Shown in pieces: positions 41,991 through 50,416 of a stretch of 64,000 nucleotides of DNA (within the stretch, counting starts at the first letter, position 1; every line of letters starts with the position of its first letter). The DNA comes from Micromonospora sp. CCTCC AA 2012012 (GTDB lineage Bacteria > Actinomycetota > Actinomycetes > Mycobacteriales > Micromonosporaceae). The translations under genes were made by a program, and so were the position numbers. The stretch spans positions 3,534,001 through 3,598,000 of the forward strand of contig NZ_CP159342.1 in assembly GCF_040499845.1 (NCBI RefSeq), written 5' to 3'. The notes under the pieces are model-generated. The model was not told where the DNA came from. It saw only the letters and a program-made list of their open reading frames with translations, and did not search any database.

Positions 41991-42836
41991 ATGTCGCAGC
42001 CGCCGTCCAACCCCTACCCCGGTTCCTACCCGCCGCCGCAGCAGCCCGGTGGTTACCCGCCGCCGCAGCAGTCGGGCTACCCGGTGCCGCAGCAGCCGGA
42101 GGGCTATCCGGTGCCGCAGCAGCCGGAGGGCTACCCGGCGCCGCAGCAGCCGGACGGCTACCCGGCGCCGCAGCAGCCGCAGTACGGCGGCTACCCGACG
42201 TCGGGCCAGCCGTACGGCGGTCCGGTCACCCCGGCCGGTCCGCCGCCGCAGAAGAAGTCCAACGTGACCCGGATCCTGCTGATCACCCTCGCCGTCGTGC
42301 TGGTGCTCTGCCTGGGTGGCGCCGCGGTTCTCTTCTTCGCCGCCAAGGGGAAGGTCGGTGAGGTGGTCGACGCCACCAAGACCCGGGTCGTCGCCCCGGC
42401 CACCCTGGCGGGTCGGGCGAAGGCCACCGACCCGACCCTCCAGCAGGGCGCCCAGCAGCTCGAAACCGAGCTGAAGAAGTCCCTGCCGGACGCGACCAGC
42501 ACGGTCGGCGCCTTCTACGGCGAACCCGCCAAGAAGGACCTGGTGATGATCGCGGCGGCCTCCGGCCTGAACGCGAACCCGGGCAAGACCCTCGACGACA
42601 CCGTCTCGGGCATGAAGAGCACCGACGTCGAGGTCGGTGAGATGAAGACCGTCGACGCCGGCCCGCTCGGCGGGGAGGCCAAGTGCGGCGACGCCACGGC
42701 CGCGCAGGTGCCGATGGGCGTCTGCGTGTGGAGCGACCGGGGCAGCATCGGCATGATCCTGATCTACTTCAAGACCGGCGTGCAGGCGCAGGCCGAGCTG
42801 GCCACCATGCGCGGCCAGATCGAGCAGAAGGGCTGA
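41991..42836 (+). CDS. Pro/Gln-rich N-terminus, single-pass membrane protein, unknown function
   Basis: A 281-residue protein. The first ~85 residues are low-complexity, built from GYPxPQQPxx units (PQQPEGYPVPQQPEGYP). A membrane helix (RILLITLAVVLVLCLGG) carries an outer domain of ~160 residues (LKKSLPDATSTVGAFYGE; KCGDATAAQVPMGVCVWSD). The two cysteines there probably form a disulfide. The layout is similar to the proteins at 34449 and 35340, though the outer domain is different. GGAG lies eight bases before the ATG. Actinobacterial proteins of this design are often cell-division or envelope-associated; I cannot assign this one. Confidence 0.82.
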   Translation: MSQPPSNPYPGSYPPPQQPGGYPPPQQSGYPVPQQPEGYPVPQQPEGYPAPQQPDGYPAPQQPQYGGYPTSGQPYGGPVTPAGPPPQKKSNVTRILLITLAVVLVLCLGGAAVLFFAAKGKVGEVVDATKTRVVAPATLAGRAKATDPTLQQGAQQLETELKKSLPDATSTVGAFYGEPAKKDLVMIAAASGLNANPGKTLDDTVSGMKSTDVEVGEMKTVDAGPLGGEAKCGDATAAQVPMGVCVWSDRGSIGMILIYFKTGVQAQAELATMRGQIEQKG

Positions 42837-42855
42837 GCCGCCCGAGCCCGCTGAC

Positions 42856-42888
42856 CGGGCCCCCGCCACCACCGGTGGCGGGGGCCCG
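42856..42888. terminator. Bidirectional hairpin terminator
   Basis: A perfect 15-bp GC stem (42856-42870 with 42874-42888) has a 3-base loop. It lies in the convergent gap between the Pro/Gln-rich membrane protein and the VOC gene, only five bases from the latter's stop. Confidence 0.75.
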
Positions 42889-42892
42889 CTCG

Positions 42893-43273
42893 TCAGGCGG
42901 TGCGCTCCGCCGCACCCCGACAGACGCAGAACTCGTTGCCCTCCGGGTCGGCGAGCACCGCCCAGCCGGTGCCGTCCGGCCGGCGGCGGTCGGCGACCAG
43001 GGTGGCCCCGAGCCCGAGCAGCCGGTCGACCTCCGCGTCGCGGGTGCCGTCGGCCGGGTGCAGGTCGAGGTGGAAGGCGCCCTTGCCGTGCCGCTCGCCG
43101 ACGGTGACGAAGAGCAGGTCGGGGCCGTGGCCGTCCGGGGCGACCAGGACGGCCTCCGGGTCACCCGGGTGGTCGTCGTCGTGCAGCCGGCGGTCGAGCA
43201 CCGTCGCCCACCAGCCGGCCAGGACGTACGGGTCGGCGGACTCGACGGTGACGCAGTGGATCAGTGCACTCAC
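42893..43273 (-). CDS. VOC / glyoxalase-like domain protein
   Basis: A 126-residue vicinal-oxygen-chelate fold protein: HCVTVESADPYVLAGWWATV at the N-terminus, FHLDLHPADG in the middle, and VLADPEGNEFCVC at the C-terminus. One VOC half-pair is present, with a possible metal-binding His in HLDLH and a Glu in GNEFCV. It could be a glyoxalase, dioxygenase or antibiotic-resistance relative; the sequence does not decide. AGGAGG seven bases before the GTG supports the start. Confidence 0.88.
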   Translation of the reverse strand: MSALIHCVTVESADPYVLAGWWATVLDRRLHDDDHPGDPEAVLVAPDGHGPDLLFVTVGERHGKGAFHLDLHPADGTRDAEVDRLLGLGATLVADRRRPDGTGWAVLADPEGNEFCVCRGAAERTA

Positions 43274-43438
43274 GGGATTTCCTCCTGAGGGGAGTGCGCC
43301 CCGCGGACGTGCCTGCTGTCAGCGGTGACCGGGGCGGGGCGCGGGACTGTTCACGGTGGACATCGACCGCACCCCCTCTCCGCACGTCGGGCTGACCCGC
43401 ACGATCATGCCACCGGGTTCCACCACGGACAAGGCCGG

Positions 43439-44338
43439 TCAGCTCAGCAGCCAGCCGATCAGGGCCAGGGTGAGCATGGCGAGGGCGGTGCTCACGATCA
43501 CCGTCCAGCGGGCCACCGCGGCGCCGCTGGCGTACTCGCGGGCGAAGAGGTAGGTGTTCTGGGCGGTGGGCAGCGCGGCGCAGACCACCAGGGCCAGCAG
43601 CGGGGTCGACGCGACGCCCGCGGCCAGGCCGGCCAGCCAGGCCACCAGCGGTTGGCCGACCAGTTTCAGGCCGGTGAGCACGGCCACCTCGCCACCCGCG
43701 CCGACCGGTGGCGGCCCGCCGCCGGTCAGCGACAGGCCGAGCGTCACCAGGGCGCTCGGCACCGCCGCCGCGCCGAGCAGGGCGAGCGGGCCGGCCACCA
43801 CCGCGGGCGGGTGCCAGCCGAGGCCGGAGCAGAGGGCGCCGAGGGCCGGGCCGGCGATCACCGGGTTGCGCAGCGGCAGGGTGAACAGGCGTACGGGACG
43901 CAGCCGCCGCCCGGCGCCCCGGTCCAGCAGCACCAGCAGCACCGGGGTTACCACCAGCACCTGGAAGAGCAGCACCTCGGTGAGGAAGGCGGCGTCACCG
44001 ACCACCTGGAGCGCCACCGGGATGCCCAGGTTGGCGGAGTTGACATAGCCGGCGGCCATCGCGCCGATGGTCGCCTCCCCGGTGGTCCGCCGGGCCCGGA
44101 CGGCGAGCGCGAAGGCCACCGCCATGGTCACGGTGGTACCGATCGCGAAGGCCGCCAGCGCCCGGGCGTGGAACACCAGCGGGGTACGGGACAGCGCGGT
44201 GAAGAGCGCCGCCGGCATCGCCAGGTGGAAGACGAAGCCGCCGAGCACCGCCTCGGCGTCGTCGCCGAGCAGCCGACGTCGACCGGCCAGCCAGCCGAGT
44301 GCGGTCAACGTCCAGATGGGCACGAACGCGGCGAGCAC
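43439..44338 (-). CDS. AEC family transporter (auxin-efflux-carrier-like permease)
   Basis: A 299-residue membrane protein with about ten helices. It starts LAAFVPIWTLTALGWLAGRR and has the family features AVLGGFVFHLAMPAALFTAL, GAMAAGYVNSANLGIPVAL (the conserved N-x-G region) and PTAQNTYLFAREYASG near the C-terminus. AEC proteins export or import small organic anions, such as malonate or malate. GTG 44338 is the only start close to the family N-terminus; the frame is open further upstream, but that part lies opposite the neighbour and looks random. Confidence 0.9.
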   Translation of the reverse strand: MLAAFVPIWTLTALGWLAGRRRLLGDDAEAVLGGFVFHLAMPAALFTALSRTPLVFHARALAAFAIGTTVTMAVAFALAVRARRTTGEATIGAMAAGYVNSANLGIPVALQVVGDAAFLTEVLLFQVLVVTPVLLVLLDRGAGRRLRPVRLFTLPLRNPVIAGPALGALCSGLGWHPPAVVAGPLALLGAAAVPSALVTLGLSLTGGGPPPVGAGGEVAVLTGLKLVGQPLVAWLAGLAAGVASTPLLALVVCAALPTAQNTYLFAREYASGAAVARWTVIVSTALAMLTLALIGWLLS

Positions 44339-44411
44339 GGCAGCAGCGTACGGCCGCCGGGACGGAACCGGCCCGGTCCCACGGGACCGGGCCGGATGCC
44401 GTGCGCACGGC

Positions 44412-46955
44412 TTACGGGCCGACGAAGACCGCCTTGGCCCGCCAGTCGGCGCCGTCCAGGGTCGGGCCGCTGCGCGCGGTGAACGCGCCGGTCGGCGCGC
44501 CGCCCGCCCAGTCGGTCGCGGAGAGTTCCCCGGTGCTGCGGTTGACCTTGTAGAGGGTGCCGCCGGCGAGGAAGAGCCCACCGGCGTCGGCGAGGCTGCT
44601 CACCCCGGCGACGGTGAACTTCTCCGCGCCGACCGCGCCGCTGTCCGGGGTGAACCAGCGCCAGAAGAGGCCGCCCTGCCCGGAGAGCGTGTAGTAGAGC
44701 CGGCCCGCCGAGAAGAACATCGCGGTGACGTTCGGGATCTCGGCGGCGAAGTTCGAGGGCACCCCGGTGTACGTCTGGCCGGCCGGACCCGAGTCGGTCT
44801 CCACGGTGTCCCAGTAGGCGTCGTGGTACGGGTCGACCTGGCTGGGCGTACCGAACGTGGTGCCGTCGAAGGTGCGCCGCCAGAGCGACCCGTTCATGCC
44901 GTAGAAGAACGTGCCGCCCACCCAGAAGCCGCCCCGGGCGGTCGACCAGGCGGTGCCGTCGGGGTTCGCCACCGGGCTGGCCGCGCCGATCGTGGCCGCC
45001 CCGTCGTACGCCCGGACCTGGACCTCGTCGCCGGTGCCCGCCGGCGGCGGACCGGTCTTGACGATCTCGATGCCGTCGATCAGCGGGTTCTCCACCACGT
45101 GCCCGAAGTCGACGTCGACGGAGCCGTCGCTGACGACGGTGAACGACCGCATGGTGCCGACGTTGTGCCCGACCGTGCCGGAGAGGTCGAGGTCGTCGAG
45201 GACGACGGTGCCGTCCAGGGAGACGTCGAAGACCCGGGCGCCGGGGGTGCCGGTGCCGTCGTAGCGGTTGGCCAGGTAGAGCCGCACCTGGACCTCGGTG
45301 CCGGCGGGCACCGGGAACTGCCAGCTCATCTCCGGCGCGGAGCCGGAGTCCCAGCGCTCGTCGCTGTAGAGGGCCGACGGCGTGCCGGCGGGCACGGTGG
45401 CGTCGACCGAGCCGACCGGCGCGAAGCCGGCGCTGCTGCTGCCGACGTTGTGGTACGGGCTGGGGTTGCCGTCGGTGTCCTGCGCCCAGTCCGGCCCGGT
45501 GTCGGTGGCGGCGATCGCCGGTCCGCCGGCGTTGACCCGGTAGAGCACGTTGGTCGGGGCGGGCACCCCGGCCCGGTAGACGTTGCCGGGCAGCGTCGCC
45601 GTGGTGGTCGGGTGCGGGGCCGCGCCGCCGGTCAGCGGGAAGAACGCGATCCGCTCCCGGCGGTACTGGAAGTTGCCGATCCACGAGGTGTCCGAGCCGA
45701 CCCAGAGCCCGGTCGGGGTGACCAGCAGTTCGGAGACGCCGACGCCGCGCGGGTGCCGGCCGGGGTTCCAGGACAGCGGCAGCCCGGTACGCGGGTCCAG
45801 CGCGGCGATGCTGGGCCGGCCGACCGCCCCGGCCTGGGCGCTGTCGCCGCCGTAGCTGTTGTTGAGCCAGCGGAAGTGCCCGCCGACGTAGACGGCCTGT
45901 TCGCTGATCCCGACGGCGAGGAAGGTGTCGCCGCCGGAGTAGTCGACCCAGGTGGGCTGCAGGTCGGTGCCGGTGGCGTTCGCCTCCCAGCGGGCGGCGG
46001 CGTCGCAGAGGGTGCCGCCGTTCGGCGCCCCGGTGGTCACCACCACGAAGTAGCTGCCGTCCGGCGCGTACGCCACGTCCCGCACGTACGTGTCGAACGC
46101 CCACCAGGCGCAGCGCGGGGTGTACCGGCTGGTGTTCCAGTCGGCGACGGTGGCCGCGGTGGCGCCCAGGTCGAGCTTAACGATCTGGTCGTGCAGCACC
46201 CCGTCGGCCTTCTTGAAGTTGCCGACCACCACGAGCTGGGTGCCGTCCGGGGAGACGGCGAGCTTGCTCGCCCCGACGCCGGAGTTGGCGCCGCTGACCC
46301 CGTCGTAGTTGTGGTGCTCGGTGAGCGTGGTGGTGAGGTAGCCGTCCACCGCGCCGGTGCCCGCGTTGAGCGAGGCGAGGCCGCCGCGCGGGTTGGTGTT
46401 GCCGGCGGTGGTGAAGATGCCGCCGACGAGCAGCCGACCACCGACCAGGGCGATGTCGTTGACCAGCCCGTTGAAGGCGGGGCCGGCGAAGCTGGTGACC
46501 ACCGCGCCGGTGGCCACGTTGAGCAGGGCCACCTTGCGGCGGGTGACGCCGTTGACGGTGTTGAACTTGCCGGCGATGAAGACGGTGCCGGCGGTGGGCC
46601 CGGCGGTCACCGCGTAGACCTCGTTGTCGACGGTCGGCGCGAAGGCGCTGTCCACCGTGCCGGTGGCCTTGTCGAAGGCGAGGACGTAGTTGCGGGTGAT
46701 GTCCACGTCGCTGTTGCGGTTCTGGACGCGGGTGAAGTCACCCACCGCGATGATCTTCGTACCGGCGTCGTAGATGGCGTCGACGGTCCCGTCCTGGATG
46801 TCCGGCGAGGCGGTGGAGGGGACCTTGTTGACCAGCGTGTCGTGGCCGGGTGCGGCGGCGGTCGCCGGGCCGGCGGCGGTGAGGCCGGCGGCGGTGAGCG
46901 CGACCGCGGTGAGGCCCGCGAGGACCCGGCGGGTCAGGGCCGAGGGATGAGTCAC
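44412..46955 (-). CDS. Large secreted protein with N-terminal beta-propeller repeats, malectin-like domain and C-terminal repeat domain
   Basis: An 847-residue exported protein with a signal peptide (TRRVLAGLTAVALTAAGLTA, cleavage near TAAAPGH). Residues ~50-430 are repeated strands of the delta-60 type (GTVDAIYDAGTKIIAVGDF; TVFIAGKFNTVNG; GRLLVGGIFTTAG). Next is a malectin-like carbohydrate-binding domain (LYRVNAGGPAIAATDTGPDW; VQVRLYLANRYDGTGTPGAR; GIEIVKTGPP). The C-terminus is another strand-repeat domain (FWVGGTFFYGMNGSLWRRTF; LYYTLSGQGGLFWRWF). It probably binds sugars or cell-wall polymers outside the cell; catalytic motifs are absent. GTG 46955 has GGAG upstream; the frame is open to 47147. 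Confidence 0.85.
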   Translation of the reverse strand: MTHPSALTRRVLAGLTAVALTAAGLTAAGPATAAAPGHDTLVNKVPSTASPDIQDGTVDAIYDAGTKIIAVGDFTRVQNRNSDVDITRNYVLAFDKATGTVDSAFAPTVDNEVYAVTAGPTAGTVFIAGKFNTVNGVTRRKVALLNVATGAVVTSFAGPAFNGLVNDIALVGGRLLVGGIFTTAGNTNPRGGLASLNAGTGAVDGYLTTTLTEHHNYDGVSGANSGVGASKLAVSPDGTQLVVVGNFKKADGVLHDQIVKLDLGATAATVADWNTSRYTPRCAWWAFDTYVRDVAYAPDGSYFVVVTTGAPNGGTLCDAAARWEANATGTDLQPTWVDYSGGDTFLAVGISEQAVYVGGHFRWLNNSYGGDSAQAGAVGRPSIAALDPRTGLPLSWNPGRHPRGVGVSELLVTPTGLWVGSDTSWIGNFQYRRERIAFFPLTGGAAPHPTTTATLPGNVYRAGVPAPTNVLYRVNAGGPAIAATDTGPDWAQDTDGNPSPYHNVGSSSAGFAPVGSVDATVPAGTPSALYSDERWDSGSAPEMSWQFPVPAGTEVQVRLYLANRYDGTGTPGARVFDVSLDGTVVLDDLDLSGTVGHNVGTMRSFTVVSDGSVDVDFGHVVENPLIDGIEIVKTGPPPAGTGDEVQVRAYDGAATIGAASPVANPDGTAWSTARGGFWVGGTFFYGMNGSLWRRTFDGTTFGTPSQVDPYHDAYWDTVETDSGPAGQTYTGVPSNFAAEIPNVTAMFFSAGRLYYTLSGQGGLFWRWFTPDSGAVGAEKFTVAGVSSLADAGGLFLAGGTLYKVNRSTGELSATDWAGGAPTGAFTARSGPTLDGADWRAKAVFVGP

Positions 46956-47206
46956 TGGCAGCTCCGGTTGGGCATGCGCGGACAGGACCGGCGGACTCCC
47001 GGCGCGATGAGGGGTGTGAGGCACCGCCGGGCCGCCGGGGGCGCGCCGGGTGAGGCGAGGCGCAATCCCTACCCTGCGGCACGGGAATGCACCCGTCCAG
47101 GGTCGGTCGGGTCTTGTATCCGATCCTCGGACCGGCCCGGCCGACAACCCGAGCGGACCGGCCGGGACAGCCGGAGCCGGCGCACCGAAAGGTGCCGCCG
47201 ACAGGC

Positions 47207-47227
47207 CGTCCGCCGGGCCGGCGGACG
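47207..47227 (-). terminator. Hairpin downstream of the two-component genes
   Basis: A near-perfect GC inverted repeat pairs 47207-47216 with 47218-47227; allowing a normal loop, the stem is about 8 bp. It lies about 16 bases after the histidine kinase stop and probably terminates the leftward transcript. Confidence 0.4.
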
Positions 47228-47243
47228 CCGAACGGAGGCCCGG

Positions 47244-48398
47244 TCAGTTCGGGCAGGGGGCGTCGGCCGACGGCAGGGTGACGGTGACCTCCAGGCCGCC
47301 GCCCGGCTGGGCCACCACGCCGACCGTGCCGCCGTGCGCGTCGCAGACCGCGCGCACGATGGACAGGCCGAGGCCCGAGCCGCGCGCCCCGGTCCGCTCC
47401 TGGCCGCCGCGGCGGAACGGTTCGAACAGCCCCGGCACGTCGGCCTGGTTGACCTCGAAGCCGGTGTTCCCCACCACCAGCCAGGAACGTCGCCCGTCCG
47501 AGCCGGTCCGCACCCAGATCCGGCCGTGCAGGTGGTTGTAGCGGACCGCGTTCTCGATCAGGTTGCCGGCCAGCCGGTCGAGCAGCCCGGGGTCACCGAT
47601 CACCGGCGCCGGCCGCAGTGAGGTCTGCACCCGCAGCCCGATCCGCTCCACCTCCCGGGCGACGGCGGAGAGCGCGTTGGCGGTGCCGACCGCGAGGTCG
47701 CACTCGGCGCGGCGGCCGAGCGCGCGGCCGGCCTGCGCCTCGCTGCGGGCCAGCACCAGCAGGGCGTCGACCAGGCCGTTGGCGCGCTCGGAGGCGTCCC
47801 GGACCACGGTGGCCATCCGGCGGTACTCGGCGGTGTCCGCCTCGTCGTCGCTGAGCGTCACGTCGATCTCGGTCCGCATCACCGCGAGGGGGGTACGCAG
47901 CTCGTGCGAGGCGTTCGCGACGAAGCGTTTCTGCGCCTCGAAGGCGGCGGCGATCCGGTCCAGCATCGCGTCGAACGTCTTGGCCAGTTCGGCCACCTCG
48001 TCGTCCGCCCCGGACCAGCCGATCCGCTGGTCGAGGGTGGCCTCGCCGAGCCGCTGGGCGGTGGCGGTGACCTGGTGCAGCGGGCGCAGCGCCCGGCCGG
48101 CCACCAGCCACGCCCCGGCCACCCCGACCACGCTGATCGCCACCAGCGCGGCCAGCCCCTTGACCAGCAGCTCCCGGGACGCGGCGTCGACGAGTTCGCG
48201 CTGCCACTGGCCGGCGTCCAGGGTCCGGCCGTCGGCGAGGAGCACGGTGGTGCCGGGCAGCAGCTCGTCGGTGGGGCGCAGCGCGTCCCGCACCAGCAGC
48301 CAGGCCAGCAGCACCAGGATCGCCCCGGCGCCCACCAGCAGCACCCCGTTGAGCAGGGTGAGCCGCAACCGCAGGGTGGGGCGCAGCCGGCGGATCAC
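47244..48398 (-). CDS. Sensor histidine kinase (two-component system)
   Basis: A 384-residue membrane kinase. TM1 (about residues 14-36) and TM2 (about 80-100) flank a short extracytoplasmic loop of ~45 residues (DELLPGTTVLLADG). A HAMP domain follows, then the phosphoacceptor FVANASHELRTPL (His 165). The ATPase domain has N-box NLIENAVRYN and GSGLGLSIVRAVCDAHGG. The GTG start overlaps the response regulator stop as GTGA, so the pair is translated together. The sensed signal is unknown. Confidence 0.93.
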   Translation of the reverse strand: MIRRLRPTLRLRLTLLNGVLLVGAGAILVLLAWLLVRDALRPTDELLPGTTVLLADGRTLDAGQWQRELVDAASRELLVKGLAALVAISVVGVAGAWLVAGRALRPLHQVTATAQRLGEATLDQRIGWSGADDEVAELAKTFDAMLDRIAAAFEAQKRFVANASHELRTPLAVMRTEIDVTLSDDEADTAEYRRMATVVRDASERANGLVDALLVLARSEAQAGRALGRRAECDLAVGTANALSAVAREVERIGLRVQTSLRPAPVIGDPGLLDRLAGNLIENAVRYNHLHGRIWVRTGSDGRRSWLVVGNTGFEVNQADVPGLFEPFRRGGQERTGARGSGLGLSIVRAVCDAHGGTVGVVAQPGGGLEVTVTLPSADAPCPN

Positions 48399-49057
48399 GC
48401 CGGCACCGTGCGGTAGCCGGCGCCGACCACCGTCTCGATCAGCGGCGGGTCGCCGAGCTTCTTGCGCAGCGTCATCACGGTGACCCGGACGATGGTGGTG
48501 AACGGGTCGGTGTTCGCGTCCCAGACCCGTTCCAGCAGCTCCTCGCTGGAGACCACCGCGCCGCGCGCCTTGAGCAGCTCGGCCAGGACGCCGAACTCCT
48601 TGTTGGTCAGCTCCACCGGCGCGCCGCCCCGGGTGACCACCCGGCGGGCCGGGTCGAGCACCAGGTCGGCGATCTCCAGCACCGGCGGGGCGGCCGGGGT
48701 GGCCCGCCGGCCCAGCGCCAGCACCCGGGCGACGAGTTCGTCGAAGGCGAAGGGCTTGGGCAGGTAGTCGTCGGCGCCGAGCTGCAACCCCTCCACCTTG
48801 TCGGCGACGGTGCCGCTGGCGGTGAGCATCAGCACCCGGGTGAGAGTGCCGGAGGCGACCAGGTCGGCGCAGATCCGGTCGCCGTGCACGCCGGGCAGGT
48901 CCCGGTCGAGGATCAGCACGTCGTACCGGGTGACGAAGGCGGCCTCGTGCCCGGTGGTGCCGTCGTAGGCGACGTCCACCGCCATCCCGCGCTTGCGCAG
49001 TCCCCGCGCGATCGCGTCGGCGAGGTTGCGCTCGTCCTCCACCACCAGTACCCGCAT
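48395..49057 (-). CDS. OmpR/PhoB-family response regulator
   Basis: A 220-residue regulator. The receiver domain has Glu 7/Asp 8, phosphoacceptor Asp 51 (LILDRDLPG) and Lys 101 (LPKPF). The winged-helix DNA-binding domain follows, with LTNKEFGVLAELLKARG, VSSEELLERVWDAN, VMTLRKKLGDPPLIETV and GAGYRTVPA. It pairs with the kinase gene that overlaps its 3' end. DNA targets unknown. Confidence 0.95.
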   Translation of the reverse strand: MRVLVVEDERNLADAIARGLRKRGMAVDVAYDGTTGHEAAFVTRYDVLILDRDLPGVHGDRICADLVASGTLTRVLMLTASGTVADKVEGLQLGADDYLPKPFAFDELVARVLALGRRATPAAPPVLEIADLVLDPARRVVTRGGAPVELTNKEFGVLAELLKARGAVVSSEELLERVWDANTDPFTTIVRVTVMTLRKKLGDPPLIETVVGAGYRTVPA

Positions 49058-49221
49058 GCCGGCCTCCTCGCCTCGTGACCTCCCGACAACCTAGTGCCGG
49101 CCGCCAAACCGGCGGCGCGGCCCGCACCGTTGCAGAAAACCTTCGGGTACGCGATGCTTCCCGGCACATACCGCCACGCGCACACCGACGCGGCGGCCGG
49201 CGACGAGCGGACGGAGCCGCG

Positions 49222-50415
49222 ATGACCGGAACGGCTGGGCGGCACATCGCGTACCGCCGCTTCGGGCTGCCGGCCGACCTCGACCTGGGCACCGCCGAGG
49301 GCCTGGTCGCCGCCGCGGACGGGGCGACGATCGGCGTACCGGCCGGACAGCGCGACCATCTCGACCCGCACACCGGCCGCTCCGCCCGGTACGACCTGGC
49401 GAGCTGGACCTCGCCGGTGGTGTGGACCGGCTTCGGGGTGGAGGAACTGGTCCCCTCGTGGACCGCCGACACCCCGGCCGGCGGCTGGCTCCAGGTCGAG
49501 CTGCGCGGCTGGTACGGGGAGACCCCCTCCACCGGCTGGTACGTGCTGGGCCACTGGGCCGCCGACGACTCGGCGATCCACCGCACCTCGGTACCGGGCC
49601 AGGCCCACGACGCGGCCTGGGCGAAGGTCGACACGATGGGCGCGCACCGCTCCGCGATCACCGGTTGGCAGGTACGCGTCACCCTGTTCCGCCGCACCGA
49701 CGCGGCGGCCGGCCCGGTGCTGCGTACCGTCGGGGTGGTGGCCTCCGCCGGGGACGCCGCGGCGGCCGACCGGCCGGCCGCCACCGCGACGGCCGGCGCG
49801 GCCCGGGGGCGGATCCTCGACGTGCCCCGGTACGCGCAGCGGCTGCACACCGGCGGGGAGACCCGCTGGGGTGGTGGCGGCGACTCCTGGTGCAGCCCCA
49901 CCTGCGTGGCGATGGTGCTGGACTTCTGGGGCGCCGGCCCCACCCCGGACCGGTACGCCTGGGTGCGGCCGCCCGGCCCCCGGCCGGTGGTGGTGCACAC
50001 CGCCCGGGGCTGCTACGACCACGCCTACGCGGGCGCCGGGAACTGGCCGTTCAACACCGCCTGGGCCGGGCTGCACGGGGTGGACGCCTTCGTCACCCGG
50101 CTGCGCGGGCTCGCCGAGGCGGAGCAGTTCGTCGCCGCGGGGGTGCCGCTGGTCGTCTCGGCGGCGTTCCGGCGCGGCGAGGTGCCGGGGCTCGACTACG
50201 ACACCCGGGGCCACCTGCTGGTGCTGGTGGGTTTCACGGCGACCGGTGACCCGGTGCTCAACGACCCGTACGCGCCGGACGACGAGGGGGTCCGCCGGAG
50301 CGTGGACCGGGACCGGTTCGAGGCGGCCTGGCAGGGCGGCAGCGGCGGGATCACGTACGTGATCAGGCCGACGTCGGTGCCGCTGCCGCCGGCCCCCGCC
50401 CAGCCCAACTGGTGA
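49222..50415 (+). CDS. C39-like cysteine peptidase family protein
   Basis: A 397-residue protein. The N-terminal ~190 residues form a beta-rich region (TSPVVWTGFGVEELVPSW; GWLQVELRGWYGE). The C-terminal peptidase-C39-like domain has oxyanion Gln in VPRYAQRL, catalytic Cys in GDSWCSPTCVAMVLDFWG, His in RGHLLVLVGF and an NDPY (Asp/Asn) site. The catalytic set is complete. I see no signal peptide and no ABC domain, so it is not a bacteriocin-exporting protease; it may act in the cytoplasm or leave by another route. ACGGAG lies before ATG 49222. It is divergent from the response regulator. Confidence 0.88.
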   Translation: MTGTAGRHIAYRRFGLPADLDLGTAEGLVAAADGATIGVPAGQRDHLDPHTGRSARYDLASWTSPVVWTGFGVEELVPSWTADTPAGGWLQVELRGWYGETPSTGWYVLGHWAADDSAIHRTSVPGQAHDAAWAKVDTMGAHRSAITGWQVRVTLFRRTDAAAGPVLRTVGVVASAGDAAAADRPAATATAGAARGRILDVPRYAQRLHTGGETRWGGGGDSWCSPTCVAMVLDFWGAGPTPDRYAWVRPPGPRPVVVHTARGCYDHAYAGAGNWPFNTAWAGLHGVDAFVTRLRGLAEAEQFVAAGVPLVVSAAFRRGEVPGLDYDTRGHLLVLVGFTATGDPVLNDPYAPDDEGVRRSVDRDRFEAAWQGGSGGITYVIRPTSVPLPPAPAQPNW

Positions 50416-50416
50416 G

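Noticed and set aside
43274..43438. Possible small gene between the VOC and AEC genes
   Set aside because: The frames there lack ribosome-binding sites and patterned residues; I see only a GC-rich leader for the VOC gene.
44067..47621. A 1.18-kilocodon + strand open frame opposite the secreted propeller protein
   Set aside because: It runs antisense through the AEC transporter, propeller and kinase genes. The true genes have signal peptides, motifs and ribosome-binding sites; this frame has none.
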